The position numbers were made by a program, and so were the translations under genes. Below are positions 22,717 through 33,890 of a stretch of DNA of 39,950 nt, piece after piece; within the stretch, counting starts at the first letter, position 1, and the number at the start of each line of letters is the position of its first letter. The notes under the pieces were generated by a model. The model saw only the letters and a program-made list of their open reading frames with translations, made no database searches and had not been told where the DNA came from. The DNA is taken from positions 1 to 39,950 of the forward strand of contig CAJWYM010000035.1 of NCBI GenBank assembly GCA_913049555.1, given 5' to 3'. This DNA is from an uncultured Opitutia bacterium. Its GTDB lineage: Bacteria > Verrucomicrobiota > Verrucomicrobiia > Opitutales > CAJWYM01.

Positions 22717-23502
22717 ATGAAGGTTCGAATTTTACAGATTGATTACAGCGACAATCGTTCCCCTGAAGAAAGACTTCTCTATGTTGTACATCAGATTACA
22801 AAATTCTCGAAAGGAGATTTTGTAATTTTACCAGAAATGTGGCCACTTGGATTCCAAAGTTGTGAGATTTCTAGTAAGTCAATAGTTTGGAGTGACTATG
22901 TGTTAGAAGAATTAAGAAAGGTCGCAAGAGCCCATTCTATTTTGTTGCACTCTGGAAGTTTCATTGAGAGTGAAGGAAAGGATCTTTTCAATACAAGTTA
23001 TATGATAGGAAATTCTGGTGAAATTGTTTCCAAGTATCGGAAAGTGCATTTATTCAGTTTCCAGTCTCTGGAATCTGAAAGTTTTACTCCGGGTCAAGAG
23101 ATTTGTGTGATTGATTATGCAGGATTTCGAATTGGATTGGCCATCTGTTATGATTTACGTTTCCCTGAATTTTTTCGAGCTTTAGTAGAACAAGGAGCGG
23201 AATTGATTGTTGTCACTGCTGCTTGGCCAAAATCTCGATTGGATGCATGGAAATTATTTTGTAAGGCGAGAGCCTTAGAAAATCAATGTTATCTAATTGG
23301 ATGCAATGCTTGCGGTGAAGATCAGGGTCTAGAAATGGGTGGGCATAGCTTGTTTATTTCTCCTCAAGGCAAAGAGTTAACGGTCGCCTCTTTTGGTGAA
23401 ACGATCTTAGATGCTGAGATTGACAAAGGATATTTGTTGAAGGTAAGAAATTTATTTCCCTTTTTAAAAGATCGCAGAAATCCAAGTCTTTTTTTTAAAT
23501 AG
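22717..23502 (+). CDS. Carbon-nitrogen hydrolase (nitrilase superfamily, omega-amidase-like)
   Basis: This is a 261 aa cytoplasmic amidase of the nitrilase fold. The Glu-Lys-Cys triad is visible: Glu40 in DFVILPEMWPLGF, Lys109 in KYRKVHLF, and Cys144 in LAICYDLRFPEFFR. The ending and the FPEFFR motif resemble the Nit2/omega-amidase and YafV group, which hydrolyse alpha-ketoglutaramate or ketosuccinamate, but the substrate cannot be fixed from sequence alone. It is divergent from flgF, with about 79 nt between the two starts, and is followed by a gap of about 227 nt before the cysE-like gene. Confidence 0.85.
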   Translation: MKVRILQIDYSDNRSPEERLLYVVHQITKFSKGDFVILPEMWPLGFQSCEISSKSIVWSDYVLEELRKVARAHSILLHSGSFIESEGKDLFNTSYMIGNSGEIVSKYRKVHLFSFQSLESESFTPGQEICVIDYAGFRIGLAICYDLRFPEFFRALVEQGAELIVVTAAWPKSRLDAWKLFCKARALENQCYLIGCNACGEDQGLEMGGHSLFISPQGKELTVASFGETILDAEIDKGYLLKVRNLFPFLKDRRNPSLFFK

Positions 23503-23729
23503 AACAAAGCGGTTTCCTATAAATTGGACATCTAAATGAGTTACAAGGTGTCTCTTTTGATATTACAGTAGCTTCGGAATTCCTAGGAGCTTCTCAAAAC
23601 ATTTCGCTTGAATTGATTGTGTGTAATCTCAAATTTTTATCCCCACCATTATAATGAATGCGTGAACTTTTATCTTTTGATTCTAGCTTATGATTGCTAT
23701 CTAATTTCAATGCTTCATTATTGAAATTT

Positions 23730-24539
23730 ATGGTTAATATGAAAATATCTCCCATTAAGTTTAAGGCTCTGCAGGAAGAGCTTGTTATTATTTTGGGATT
23801 GGATGGGAGCGAAGTAGAAATCGATCGTTTTTACTTAATTCTAACTGATTTTTTTGGAGCAGAACGAACCAAACAAATTTTTGATAAAATTGTTGAGGAT
23901 GTGGCTTATTTTCGTGATTCAGATCCGGCTTCTAGGCATTATACAGACCATCAAATTTTAAGCATACGTCGTGGAATGTCAGCCATTGCCGCTCATCGAG
24001 TTTTTGAGGAGTTGATCACAGATTCTCCTGACTGTATCTACGGACTAGAGTTGATTGCAAAATATGTCCAAAAGGATACTAACATTGAAATTCATCCTTG
24101 TGCGAAGGTAAAGCATCCATTTGCAATTGATCACGGGCATGGCACCGTCGTAGGAGCCACTTGCTCTATTGGACATCATGTATTTATTTACCATGGAGTT
24201 ACCTTGGGAGCCTCTGGATTGGTCAATAAGGCTGGAAGAAGGCATCCGAAAGTAGGAAACTTCGTCTTCTTTGGAAATGGCTCTCAAGTCCTTGGGCCCT
24301 CAATATTGGAAAATGAAATCCGAATTGCATCGGGATCCTTGATTCGAGATTCTTGGCTTCACTCTGGGGTGACGGTTTCCATGCGCGTCAGAATAGCAGG
24401 GGTTGAAATCCCAGAAAATACTAAAGTTTTTGCTGAGGATCCAGAAAATAGACAGCGATATTGGGTTCAATTGAATGAAGAATCAAAACCTCAATGGGTG
24501 ACGTTCCCTCGTTTCAATGCAAAAGATAAATTGGATTGA
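23730..24539 (+). CDS. cysE: Serine O-acetyltransferase (CysE-type, left-handed beta-helix)
   Basis: CysE makes O-acetylserine from serine and acetyl-CoA, the first step of cysteine synthesis. The N-terminal helical domain contains AYFRDSDPASRHYTD and LSIRRGMSAIAAHRVFEEL, a variant of the family motif around the .yp...A...hR helix. The C-terminal hexapeptide repeats start near NIEIHPCAKVKHPFAIDHGH, with catalytic-type His in DHGHGTVVGATCSIGHHVFI, then HGVTLGASG and HPKVGNFVFFGNGSQVLGP. The product is about 269 aa. The frame is open to a TTG at 23694; the ATG at 23730 (or 23739) is preferred, though no Shine-Dalgarno decides. Confidence 0.85.
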   Translation: MVNMKISPIKFKALQEELVIILGLDGSEVEIDRFYLILTDFFGAERTKQIFDKIVEDVAYFRDSDPASRHYTDHQILSIRRGMSAIAAHRVFEELITDSPDCIYGLELIAKYVQKDTNIEIHPCAKVKHPFAIDHGHGTVVGATCSIGHHVFIYHGVTLGASGLVNKAGRRHPKVGNFVFFGNGSQVLGPSILENEIRIASGSLIRDSWLHSGVTVSMRVRIAGVEIPENTKVFAEDPENRQRYWVQLNEESKPQWVTFPRFNAKDKLD

Positions 24540-24714
24540 TTTCATATTCAACACTGTTAATGTGATATTTATTAACTATGAATTTAGCACCCCAAGTAAG
24601 TTTAGTAATGACAATTTTAACTTTAAATTTTCGTTTCCCGACTGCCAAGAGCCCCGAAATGAGTTTGCTTCAGTAGCTTCTCATTCTGATTAATCCCCAA
24701 CTAAGAAACTTACC

Positions 24715-25359
24715 ATGTCAAAAACAAATAAAAAAGGCGTTCTCATCTCATTTGAAGGTTCAGAAGGATGTGGTAAAACAACGCAAATTCGCAGACTGGC
24801 CAATCGTTGCCAAGATTCAGGGAATGATATTGTGGTGACTCGTGAACCGGGAGGGACAGAAATCGGGGAGGAAATTCGTCATTTGCTCAAGCATACGATT
24901 AAAGGAGAAAGGATGACGCCGGAGGCAGAGCTTTTACTATTTGCTGCCAGTCGAGCTCAACTGGTTCGAGAGCTAATTATCCCCTCTGTGAATGAAGGTA
25001 AAATGGTTTTGTGCGATCGTTATTTAGATTCTACAACGGTCTATCAGGGAGTAGCGCGTCAAATCGCTGAGGACCCAGTTAATAACATCAACTCTTTTGC
25101 TGTTGGAAATATCATCCCAGATTTGACCATAGTTCTGGATGTTCCTGCAGAATTAGGCATGAAGCGAATCAAGAATCGTTTTTCAGACCTTCCAGATCGA
25201 ATGGAGCAAGAAACCATTGAGTTTTACGCGAAAGTTCGGGAAGGATATCTGGTTCTGGCCAATTCTATTCCAGATCGTTTCATAGTGGTAGATGGAACCT
25301 TAAATCAGGACGAAATCGAGGAGAAAATATGGGAAGAAGTGTCTTTGAGATATTTTTAA
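24715..25359 (+). CDS. tmk: Thymidylate kinase
   Basis: Tmk phosphorylates dTMP to dTDP. The 214 aa product has the P-loop FEGSEGCGKTTQ (residues 13-24), the DR(Y/H) region VTREPGGTEIGEEIRHLL, VLCDRYLDSTTVYQG, and the lid segment NRFSDLPDRMEQE. Length is normal. It precedes holB by 16 nt, a common pairing. The gap before it (24540-24714) holds no gene; it has one weak hairpin (AATGAG/CTCATT near 24657-24684) whose role is unclear. Confidence 0.96.
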   Translation: MSKTNKKGVLISFEGSEGCGKTTQIRRLANRCQDSGNDIVVTREPGGTEIGEEIRHLLKHTIKGERMTPEAELLLFAASRAQLVRELIIPSVNEGKMVLCDRYLDSTTVYQGVARQIAEDPVNNINSFAVGNIIPDLTIVLDVPAELGMKRIKNRFSDLPDRMEQETIEFYAKVREGYLVLANSIPDRFIVVDGTLNQDEIEEKIWEEVSLRYF

Positions 25360-25375
25360 TTGGAAGATTTTCTAA

Positions 25376-26287
25376 GTGGATGAGCTTGTAATTAAAACCC
25401 TACGAGATGCGTTTGCTAAAGACCGGCTTCCTCACAGCATCTTATTTTACGGTGAAAACAATCAGATTTTTGACCGAATTTCCCGTTCTTTGTTTCAAGA
25501 TATTTTAAACACTCCATCAGATCCAGCGAGTCATCCCGATTTCTTTTCTCTCTACCCAGATGGAAAAATGCAGATTATAAAGATTGAAAAGATTCGTTCT
25601 CTTATTAAAAAGGTTCAACATACCGCAAACCAAGGGGGCAAGAAAATTGTGGTGATCCATGATGCGGATAGAATGAATATAGAATCTGCGAATGCATTTT
25701 TGAAAACTTTGGAGGAACCTCCTGCAGATACTGTAATTTTCTTATTTACAGCTCGATTGTACTCTCTTCTGGAAACGATTCGTAGTCGTTGTTTAAAGTT
25801 TAAAATTTCTACAGACTCTAAAGCGATCCAATTTGAGGAATGGAAAAGTTGGTTTTCGAAATATGAAGAATGGCTTTTGAAAGTTCACAGTAAATCAAGA
25901 GCCCGGATGGATATTTCTCGTCTAGTGCTTTCCGCCTACGCCCTTATTGCTCGTTTTGATGCTTTAGTGAAAGGGGTCGCTCAAGAAGAATGGGAGCAGT
26001 TAAAAAAGCAACTTCCTGATAATTTAGAGGAGGAGAGCCTTGTAGCAATGGAAATAGCCATAGCTAAAGGCGCAAGGAGCAAAGTTTTAAAAGAGATCGA
26101 GAGGAGAAATCAATTGGTTTTTCAAGGATTGTTGCAGCAGGAACCCCATTTAGATCCACCCATTCAAAAACTTGTAAGAATCACTGAAAATTTAGAAAAA
26201 TTAAATGGACTCATGAGTGTAAATTTACAACCAGCATCCGCATTAGAAAATTATTTTTTACAGGCACTGCGAGTTTGGTCGAGCTAA
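25376..26287 (+). CDS. holB: DNA polymerase III delta-prime subunit
   Basis: Delta-prime is a clamp-loader subunit. The 303 aa product has the AAA+ fold elements: a degenerate P-loop (LFYGENNQIFD, no GKT, as expected for delta-prime), IKIEKIRSLIKKVQ, then KKIVVIHDADRMNIESANAF with LKTLEEPPADTVIFLFT and the sensor/SRC motif ETIRSRCLKFKI. The zinc-binding Cys4 module of E. coli delta-prime is absent. The start is GTG, 16 nt after tmk, with no closer alternative that keeps the LPHSILFYG strand. Order tmk-holB supports the call. Confidence 0.9.
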   Translation: MDELVIKTLRDAFAKDRLPHSILFYGENNQIFDRISRSLFQDILNTPSDPASHPDFFSLYPDGKMQIIKIEKIRSLIKKVQHTANQGGKKIVVIHDADRMNIESANAFLKTLEEPPADTVIFLFTARLYSLLETIRSRCLKFKISTDSKAIQFEEWKSWFSKYEEWLLKVHSKSRARMDISRLVLSAYALIARFDALVKGVAQEEWEQLKKQLPDNLEEESLVAMEIAIAKGARSKVLKEIERRNQLVFQGLLQQEPHLDPPIQKLVRITENLEKLNGLMSVNLQPASALENYFLQALRVWSS

Positions 26288-26468
26288 AGATAAATATTCT
26301 GTGAATATGTAGGTTTTTAATAATTTTATAGTAAGTTCACTATCAAATAATAATCTAATTTCTAGGATTTAAGAATTCTCTCCGAAAAGGGTTGAACCCA
26401 AAACAAGTAAAGAGTTATTCTATTTCAATTTCCTTATCTTTTATGGGAAAAATTTATCTAAAGTAATT

Positions 26469-27551
26469 ATGATTGTTTATTGGGATGTAACTAAAACCGG
26501 TTTTAGCAAAATCAAGTCAGGTATCAATCGTGTCTCTAATTGCTTAAAAGATTCTGTTTCCGCTCAACTTGGGGATGCGGTCGTCCCGGTCTGTTGGAAT
26601 CCTAGGAAGAAAGATTTTGAAACCCTTGATAAATCAAAAAGGAAAGTCGGGAAGGCGGACGAGTTAAGCACATTTGTAACCGTTGAAGTTTTTTGCAACC
26701 AAGAGCGCGATGGTTTTACCGAATGGTTAAAAAATTTCAAAGGGATGACAAATATTGTTTTTCATGATGCCATACCCCTTCAGTTCCCTGAATTTACATG
26801 GCCTCATAGTGTCGCTAGGCATCCTCATTATATGAAAATGTTGTTGGGTTTTGACAATGTATATGCAGTTTCGAACTACAGTCTCAATATCGTAAAAGGT
26901 TATTTATACTGGCTCGACGCTCAGGAGATGCCCCATTGTCAAAGAATCCATTTAGGGGCTGATTTCAATAAATCGTCTCGGGCGATTCCTTCTCTAAAAG
27001 GGAGATCTCGTGAGGTAATCATGACAGGAATCGTAGAACCCAGAAAAAACCAGACCCTCCTTTTAGATGCTGTTGAAATATTGGCAAAAAAAGACTTGGA
27101 TTTTTTAGTTCGATTCATTGGTCGAGTGAATCCAATCTTTGGGAAGCCCATCATTAAGAGAATGAAGGAAATGAAGAAAGCGGGTTATCCAGTAAATTAC
27201 GAATATGCTATTTCAGATGAGCAAATGATGAAATTGTATGATCACGCTTTGATCAGTGTATTTCCATCAAAAACAGAGGGCTGTGGCCTTCCTGTTTTAG
27301 AGTCTATTTGGGAGGGATTGCCAGTGATTGCCAGTGATATTCCTTCGGTTTTAGAAAACGGAAGCGGAGGTGTGCGCTATTTCAAAAACAACAACGCTCA
27401 ATCTCTCGCAGATGCTCTTGAAGAAGTATTGAGTGATGAAACGTCTCTACAGAAAATGTATCAAGATGCTAGTGAGCAGAAACTGCTTTCTTGGGCAGAG
27501 AGCGGGAAATTATTCCTTCAAAAAATTCAAAAAAATCTGCGTAAAGATTGA
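26469..27551 (+). CDS. Glycosyltransferase family 4 protein
   Basis: This 360 aa protein has the GT-B fold signatures of family GT4 (retaining, nucleotide-sugar dependent). The N-terminal half is variable, with VFHDAIPLQFPEFTWP and VYAVSNYSLNIV. The C-terminal half begins MTGIVEPRKNQTLLLDAVE, then the nucleotide-binding EX7E stretch FPSKTEGCGLPVLESIWEG, followed by LPVIASDIPSVLENG. No membrane segment is seen, so it is cytoplasmic. The donor and acceptor cannot be named. It stands alone, with gaps of 181 and 92 nt at its ends, and no polysaccharide cluster is nearby. Confidence 0.85.
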   Translation: MIVYWDVTKTGFSKIKSGINRVSNCLKDSVSAQLGDAVVPVCWNPRKKDFETLDKSKRKVGKADELSTFVTVEVFCNQERDGFTEWLKNFKGMTNIVFHDAIPLQFPEFTWPHSVARHPHYMKMLLGFDNVYAVSNYSLNIVKGYLYWLDAQEMPHCQRIHLGADFNKSSRAIPSLKGRSREVIMTGIVEPRKNQTLLLDAVEILAKKDLDFLVRFIGRVNPIFGKPIIKRMKEMKKAGYPVNYEYAISDEQMMKLYDHALISVFPSKTEGCGLPVLESIWEGLPVIASDIPSVLENGSGGVRYFKNNNAQSLADALEEVLSDETSLQKMYQDASEQKLLSWAESGKLFLQKIQKNLRKD

Positions 27552-27643
27552 ATAGATTCAATACCATCTTCTGATACCATATAGATCGCTTTATTGAATG
27601 GATCTTTTCAGGGTGAAGCAGTTAAAAGCTCTGGACCGTCGAG

Positions 27644-28312
27644 TTACTTTTTTGCAATCATAATCACGAACTCGCCTTTTTTACTTTTTACTTTTAGTTC
27701 ATTAAAAACTTTCTTAGCAGATCCAAAAAGGAAATTTTCATGAATTTTAGTGAGTTCTTTTGCAACACAAATCTCCCGGTCTGGACCCAGACAAAAAATG
27801 AGATCGTCAAGAAACTTTTCGATTCGGTGGCAAGATTCATAGCAAACTAGGGTTCCTGAGAAATCCTTTTGTTCCTTGAAGAATCTATGTCTAGCAGATT
27901 TCTTTGGAGCTAAAAAACCTTCAAATAGAATTCGATCTGTGGGAAGACCAGAAGCGCTGAGTGCTGTGGTAAAAGCAACGGGTCCTGGAATAGGAATGAC
28001 TTTTAAGTTCCTTTTTCTACATTCTCTCACCAAGCGATACCCGGGGTCGCTGATTGCTGGAGTGCCTGCATCACTTACGAGTACAATATTGGAACCATTT
28101 TCTATTTTATCCGCTAACTTTGGAGCTAGAAATTTTTCATTTTCCTCTCGGTAAGAGATCATGTCTTTCTTAATCTCAAGTTTTGATAGTAACTTTCCAG
28201 TGACGCGAGTGTCTTCGCAGGCAAGTTGGTCTGCAAGTTTTAGTGTCTCGATGGCTCTATCAGAAAGATCAGATAGATTCCCGATAGGAGTGGCGAGGAC
28301 GTAGAGCGGCAT
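27644..28312 (-). CDS. rsmI: 16S rRNA 2'-O-ribose methyltransferase RsmI
   Basis: RsmI methylates C1402 of 16S rRNA. The 222 aa product starts MPLYVLATPIGNLSDLSDRA, then LKLADQLACEDTRVTGKLLS, and has the SAM-binding region VSDAGTPAISDPGYRLV with PIPGPVAFTTALSASGLPTD and FEGFLAPKKSARHRFF, all characteristic. It lies one base after pheA (TAACATG) on the same strand, so it is co-transcribed. Length is shorter than the roughly 285 aa enterobacterial form because the C-terminal extension is missing, as in many other bacteria. Confidence 0.95.
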   Translation of the reverse strand: MPLYVLATPIGNLSDLSDRAIETLKLADQLACEDTRVTGKLLSKLEIKKDMISYREENEKFLAPKLADKIENGSNIVLVSDAGTPAISDPGYRLVRECRKRNLKVIPIPGPVAFTTALSASGLPTDRILFEGFLAPKKSARHRFFKEQKDFSGTLVCYESCHRIEKFLDDLIFCLGPDREICVAKELTKIHENFLFGSAKKVFNELKVKSKKGEFVIMIAKK

Positions 28313-28313
28313 G

Positions 28314-29396
28314 TTATTGTTCGATCTCTAAGCTTGAATTTGGGTAACTGCCAAGCCATTTTACCATAGGGTTGGATTGTTCGAGTTCTTGTATCGCTTC
28401 TTGTATAATGGGTTCCTCATAATGCCCAATAAAGTCTATGAAGAAAAAGTAATCCCAAGCTTTCTTTCTGCTGGGTCTGGATTCAATTTTACAAAGGTTT
28501 ATATTTCTCGAACTGAAAGGAGACAGAGCTGCACCGAGAGCCCCTACTTGATCGCTAATAGAAAGAACGATACTCGTCTTATCTTTTCCATTGCCAATTG
28601 GGGTGGAGGATCTTTCGCCAACTATCAGAAATCGAGTAAAATTATCGGATCTATCTTGGATACTCTTCTGAACAATCGGAACATCGAAGCTTTCTGCCGC
28701 TAGAGATCCAGCAATTGCAGCTAACTCAGGATTTCCTTTTGCTATCTGAACGGCTTTTCCAGTTGAGGAGGCCTCTACTAGATCGACCTTTTCAAAATTT
28801 TTGTGGAGCCACTCTCTACATTGTCCAAGAGCTTGGTCTTTGCTATGAACTTGTTTGATTGTGGCTAAAGTGCCCTCGGATATCAAACAATGCTCGATCG
28901 GTAAATATACTTGAGCTACAATTTTAAGATCCGATTCAACCAGCATATCCAGAGTGTGATAGACGGCACCCTCAGATGAATTTTCAATTGGAATGACCCC
29001 ATAATCAGAAGCTCCCGATTCAACATCACTGAAAACATCTTGAATGGTATTGAGAGCTTTGTAGTCCAAGCTGGAGCCAAAGTTTTTGATTGCCGCCTGA
29101 TGGGTGTAGGTAGCCTTGGGTCCTAAGTAAGCAATGATCAGTTTCTTTTCGAGGGAAATAGATGCGGATATAATCTCACGATAAATCCCTTTGATGGAGC
29201 TTTCAGGTAAGTTTCCATCATTGTAATGAAGCACTTTCTGAAAAACTTGCTCCTCTCTGCTTGGAACATACATATCCGCTCCTTGCTTCAACTTAATTTT
29301 ACCAATTTCACCTGCAAGGGCTACTCGTTGGTTGAGGAGTTTGATTATTTCTTGATCGACTGTGTCGATTTGATCTCGAACTTTTTGTAAATCCAT
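28314..29396 (-). CDS. pheA: Bifunctional chorismate mutase / prephenate dehydratase (P-protein)
   Basis: PheA converts chorismate to prephenate and then to phenylpyruvate. The chorismate mutase domain (AroQ) covers about residues 1-85 (MDLQKVRDQIDTVDQEIIKL, LNQRVALAGEIGKIK). The dehydratase domain follows with AYLGPKATYTHQAAIKNFG, GVIPIENSSEGAVYHTLDML and, before the end, DNFTRFLIV. A C-terminal ACT domain carries the ESRPSRKKAWDYFFFID motif that senses phenylalanine. The frame is open to 29501, but the ATG at 29396 gives the canonical chorismate mutase start and a 360 aa protein, so I prefer it. Confidence 0.94.
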   Translation of the reverse strand: MDLQKVRDQIDTVDQEIIKLLNQRVALAGEIGKIKLKQGADMYVPSREEQVFQKVLHYNDGNLPESSIKGIYREIISASISLEKKLIIAYLGPKATYTHQAAIKNFGSSLDYKALNTIQDVFSDVESGASDYGVIPIENSSEGAVYHTLDMLVESDLKIVAQVYLPIEHCLISEGTLATIKQVHSKDQALGQCREWLHKNFEKVDLVEASSTGKAVQIAKGNPELAAIAGSLAAESFDVPIVQKSIQDRSDNFTRFLIVGERSSTPIGNGKDKTSIVLSISDQVGALGAALSPFSSRNINLCKIESRPSRKKAWDYFFFIDFIGHYEEPIIQEAIQELEQSNPMVKWLGSYPNSSLEIEQ

Positions 29397-29583
29397 AATA
29401 CGTATGTCTGTTATCCAAGAAGCAGGCTCATTTTGCAACAAGATATCCCAGTGAAGGGTCATAATTTGTTTCTTTTTGGATGCGTAATAATTGGGGCTCA
29501 ATCAAATAGGGTTAAAAATAATTTTATTTTTAATGTTATGATTTTTGCAATCGTTTGCTTCACTATTGAATGGTTCCTCTAGG

Positions 29584-29620
29584 GGATAAAACAAAGAAGC
29601 CTCCAAGTATGGAGGCTTCT
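29584..29620 (-). terminator. Intrinsic terminator after groEL
   Basis: A perfect 10 bp stem (AGAAGCCTCC at one side, GGAGGCTTCT at the other, loop of 6 at 29605-29610) is followed on the minus strand by TTGTTTTAT. It lies about 45 nt after the groEL stop and should end the chaperone operon before pheA. Confidence 0.85.
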
Positions 29621-29664
29621 CGAATCGAATATAGATTGCTTGAAATAAAGTATGAGGAAACGAA

Positions 29665-31353
<1,689 letters not shown>

Positions 31354-31378
31354 TTAAATGATTGAACATTTTTGCAAG

Positions 31379-31669
31379 TTATCCAATAACTGCAAGGATG
31401 TCGTCTTCGCGAACCAGTTGGTAAGTTTCACCTTCAACTTTAACCTCAGTTCCGCCATATTTGCTGGTCATTACTCTGTCTCCTACTTTAACGTTGAATT
31501 CAGATACAGATCCGTCAGATTCCTTCTTCCCAGTTCCAAGGGCCACAACTTCAGCTTCTTGAGACTTTTCTTTGGCTGCGTCTGGGATAATAATACCTCC
31601 GACAGACTGTTCGCCTTCTTCTTCAACAGATTTTAAGAGTACACGATCTCCTAATGGTTTTACATTCAT
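31379..31669 (-). CDS. groES: Co-chaperonin GroES
   Basis: GroES is the lid of GroEL. The 96 aa product has the typical start [20 protein letters not shown], the mobile loop [20 protein letters not shown], and [18 protein letters not shown] with ending EDDILAVIG. An AAGGA-like ribosome site precedes it by about 12 nt. It lies between dnaK (64 nt gap) and groEL. Confidence 0.98.
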   Translation of the reverse strand: MNVKPLGDRVLLKSVEEEGEQSVGGIIIPDAAKEKSQEAEVVALGTGKKESDGSVSEFNVKVGDRVMTSKYGGTEVKVEGETYQLVREDDILAVIG

Positions 31670-31711
31670 ACTTAATTTATTCCTTTTAGTATTTGTTTAT
31701 TGGTTAAAAGC

Positions 31712-31727
31712 GAGGAGTTGCCCCCTC
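31712..31727 (-). promoter_or_regulatory. GNRA-loop hairpin between dnaK and groES
   Basis: On the minus strand GAGGGG-GCAA-CTCCTC forms a 6 bp stem (one G-T wobble) with a GCAA tetraloop, beginning 6 nt after the dnaK stop. GCTTTTAACC follows, too few T residues for a convincing terminator, so it may be an attenuator, a stabilising mRNA element or a processing site. Confidence 0.45.
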
Positions 31728-31733
31728 AAAATT

Positions 31734-33719
31734 TTATTTTTTGTCTTCATCCACAACTTCGAAATCTGCATCTACGACATCGTCGTCTACTTTTGCATTC
31801 TTTGCGTTGTCAGCACCTTTAGCTGGTTCCTTATTTCCAGGGGATCCAGCACCTGCAGCACCAGCCATTCCAGCGATATCCTCGGGACTCATACCTGCAC
31901 CACCCCCTGCAGCATGGACCGCCTGACCCATCTCTTGCATTAGTTGCATGATCGCTTCCTTGGCTTCTTTCATTTCTGTAATCGTGGCCTCCAAATTTTC
32001 TAGGATTTTTTTGCCAGCATCTACTTTTTCTTGAAGTTTTGTTTTTATCTCCTCAGGAAGTTTGTCCCCAAGTTCTTTTATTTGACCTTCCGCTTGGAAT
32101 GTAAGGTTGTCCAATTCGTTGCGAGCTTCGGCACTTTCTTTCCGTGCTTTGTCTTCGGCTGCGTGAAGTTCTGCTTCTTTTTTGAGTCGTTCAACTTCCT
32201 CTTCATCTAAGCTAGAAGACCCGGAAATTGTTATTTTCTGGTCTTTACCAGAACCTTGGTCTTTTGCTGTTACATGCAAAATACCATTGGCATCAATGTC
32301 AAAAGTTACCTCCACTTGAGGAACTCCTCTAGGAGCCATAGGAATCCCTTCTAAGCGGAAATTTCCAAGAACTTTATTGTCATTGGCCATTGGACGCTCT
32401 CCTTGAAGAACTTTAATGTCCACAGCAGTCTGGTTGTCCGCATAAGTAGAAAAAACCTGTGACTTTTTAGTTGGGATCGTAGTATTTCTTTCGATCATAG
32501 CAGTAGATACACCCCCTGCAGTCTCAATTCCCAATGTAAGAGGAGAAACATCTAATAATAGAACATCTTTGACGTCCCCTTGTAAAACCGCTCCTTGGAT
32601 ACCGGCACCAATTGCTACTACCTCGTCCGGGTTGACACCTTTGTTGGGATCTTTTCCTGTCAATTCATTCGCAACCTCAACAACTCTGGGTGCTCGAGTC
32701 ATACCGCCCACTAAAACTAAATTTTCTACTTCAGATGGATCGATTCCAGCATCCTTACAACAGTTGATAAAAGGTTGTTTCGTGCGGTTGTAAAGATCTC
32801 CACAGATTTGTTCTAATTTTGCACGAGTAAAATTTATATTTAAATGTTTCGGTCCACTAGCATCTGCTGTTATGAACGGTAAATTGATATCAGTAGACTG
32901 GGCAGAAGATAAAGCGATTTTGGCTTTTTCAGCTTCCTCCTTCAATCTTTGTAAAGCCATTGGGTCTGAACGCAAGTCGATTCCTTGCTCGGATTTGAAC
33001 TCATCGATCATCCAATTAATAATAGTCTCATCCCAGTTGTCACCTCCTAGCATGGTATCACCGTTGGTAGCTTTCACTTCAAATACGCCATCTCCGATTT
33101 CTAATACTGAAATATCATAGGTTCCTCCACCTAAATCATAGACGGCAATCGTTTCATCGTCTTTTTTATCAAGACCAAAAGCAAGGGATGCTGCAGTCGG
33201 TTCATTGATAATTCTTAAAACTTCCAAACCAGCAATAGCGCCCGCATCTTTAGTGGCTTGGCGCTGAGCATCATTGAAGTAGGCTGGAACTGTAATAACA
33301 GCTTTTGTAACAGGTTCCCCTAAGTATGCTTCTGCATCTGATTTTAGCTTAGCAAGAACCATTGCAGAAATTTGTTCTGGGGCGAAAGACTCCTCTTTCC
33401 CTTCAACTGTGCATTGAATAGCAGCACCCCCATTTTTTCCTTCAACAACGTTGTAGGGAAGATTTTTTGACTCTTCTGCAACTTCGTTGAACATTCTACC
33501 AATCATTCTCTTAGCCGAGAAAATTGTATTTTGTGGATTCGTTACTGCCTGACGCTTTGCAGCTTGTCCTACAAGACGCTCACCGTTTTTTGTAAATGCG
33601 ACTACTGATGGAGTCGTGCGAGCACCTTCAGAATTTGGAATCACTACGGGATCTCCACCTTCTAAAACTGCCATACATGAATTTGTTGTTCCTAAATCTA
33701 TACCAATGACTTTACTCAT
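31734..33719 (-). CDS. dnaK: Chaperone DnaK (Hsp70)
   Basis: DnaK is the ATP-dependent Hsp70 chaperone. The 661 aa product has [20 protein letters not shown] at the start, [15 protein letters not shown] and [18 protein letters not shown] for phosphate and nucleotide binding, then the substrate domain [20 protein letters not shown] and a helical lid. The tail is Gly/Ala-rich and ends with the acidic [15 protein letters not shown], typical of DnaK. The frame is open to 33737, but the ATG at 33719 gives [14 protein letters not shown], the standard start. It is the first gene of dnaK-groES-groEL; no grpE or dnaJ is adjacent. Confidence 0.97.
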   Translation of the reverse strand: MSKVIGIDLGTTNSCMAVLEGGDPVVIPNSEGARTTPSVVAFTKNGERLVGQAAKRQAVTNPQNTIFSAKRMIGRMFNEVAEESKNLPYNVVEGKNGGAAIQCTVEGKEESFAPEQISAMVLAKLKSDAEAYLGEPVTKAVITVPAYFNDAQRQATKDAGAIAGLEVLRIINEPTAASLAFGLDKKDDETIAVYDLGGGTYDISVLEIGDGVFEVKATNGDTMLGGDNWDETIINWMIDEFKSEQGIDLRSDPMALQRLKEEAEKAKIALSSAQSTDINLPFITADASGPKHLNINFTRAKLEQICGDLYNRTKQPFINCCKDAGIDPSEVENLVLVGGMTRAPRVVEVANELTGKDPNKGVNPDEVVAIGAGIQGAVLQGDVKDVLLLDVSPLTLGIETAGGVSTAMIERNTTIPTKKSQVFSTYADNQTAVDIKVLQGERPMANDNKVLGNFRLEGIPMAPRGVPQVEVTFDIDANGILHVTAKDQGSGKDQKITISGSSSLDEEEVERLKKEAELHAAEDKARKESAEARNELDNLTFQAEGQIKELGDKLPEEIKTKLQEKVDAGKKILENLEATITEMKEAKEAIMQLMQEMGQAVHAAGGGAGMSPEDIAGMAGAAGAGSPGNKEPAKGADNAKNAKVDDDVVDADFEVVDEDKK

Positions 33720-33731
33720 GCTGAACGTTAT

Positions 33732-33744
33732 GCACATGATGTGC
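33732..33744. repeat. Palindrome in the dnaK leader (GCACAT-G-ATGTGC)
   Basis: Perfect 6 bp inverted repeat around one central base, 12 nt upstream of the dnaK ATG. It could be an operator or leader hairpin. It is not a CIRCE element (TTAGCACTC-N9-GAGTGCTAA). Confidence 0.35.
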
Positions 33745-33784
33745 CAATCACTGAAATAAATAGAATGTTATTAATTAAGAGTGA

Positions 33785-33814
33785 TTTATAATTTTTCAAG
33801 TAATATTTTTTCAA
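33785..33814 (-). promoter_or_regulatory. Predicted housekeeping-type promoter of dnaK
   Basis: On the minus strand TTGAAA (33809-33814) and TATAAA (33785-33790) are separated by 18 nt, close to a sigma-70 consensus. The start of transcription would be near 33778, giving a leader of about 58 nt before dnaK. A second copy of ACTTGAAAAA lies inside the spacer. No CCCCAT-type heat-shock -10 box was found. Confidence 0.5.
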
Positions 33815-33840
33815 GTAGAATTTTTATCTATTGGGACATT

Positions 33841-33890
33841 GACACATTCATTGTGTCTCACTTTTTTAGAATTGGCACAGTTGTGTCTCA
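33841..33890. repeat. Cluster of GNCACA/TGTGNC palindromes with a 10-bp direct repeat
   Basis: GACACA-TTCAT-TGTGTC (33841-33857) and GGCACA-GT-TGTGTC (33874-33887, one mismatch) lie upstream of the predicted dnaK promoter. TTGTGTCTCA occurs at 33851-33860 and again at 33881-33890, exactly 30 bp apart. This looks like a regulator-binding region, but the protein is unknown. Confidence 0.4.

Noticed and set aside
31741-31943. Plus-strand ORFs opposite the dnaK C-terminus
   Set aside because: Low-complexity translations caused by the Gly/Ala/Asp-rich DnaK tail.
33720-33850. CIRCE element for HrcA control of dnaK
   Set aside because: No TTAGCACTC-N9-GAGTGCTAA or near match was found; the palindromes present have a different core.
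33873-33888. Sigma-54 promoter on the plus strand at TTGGCACAG
   Set aside because: The -24 half fits, but no TTGC lies at the required distance, and no plus-strand gene follows closely.
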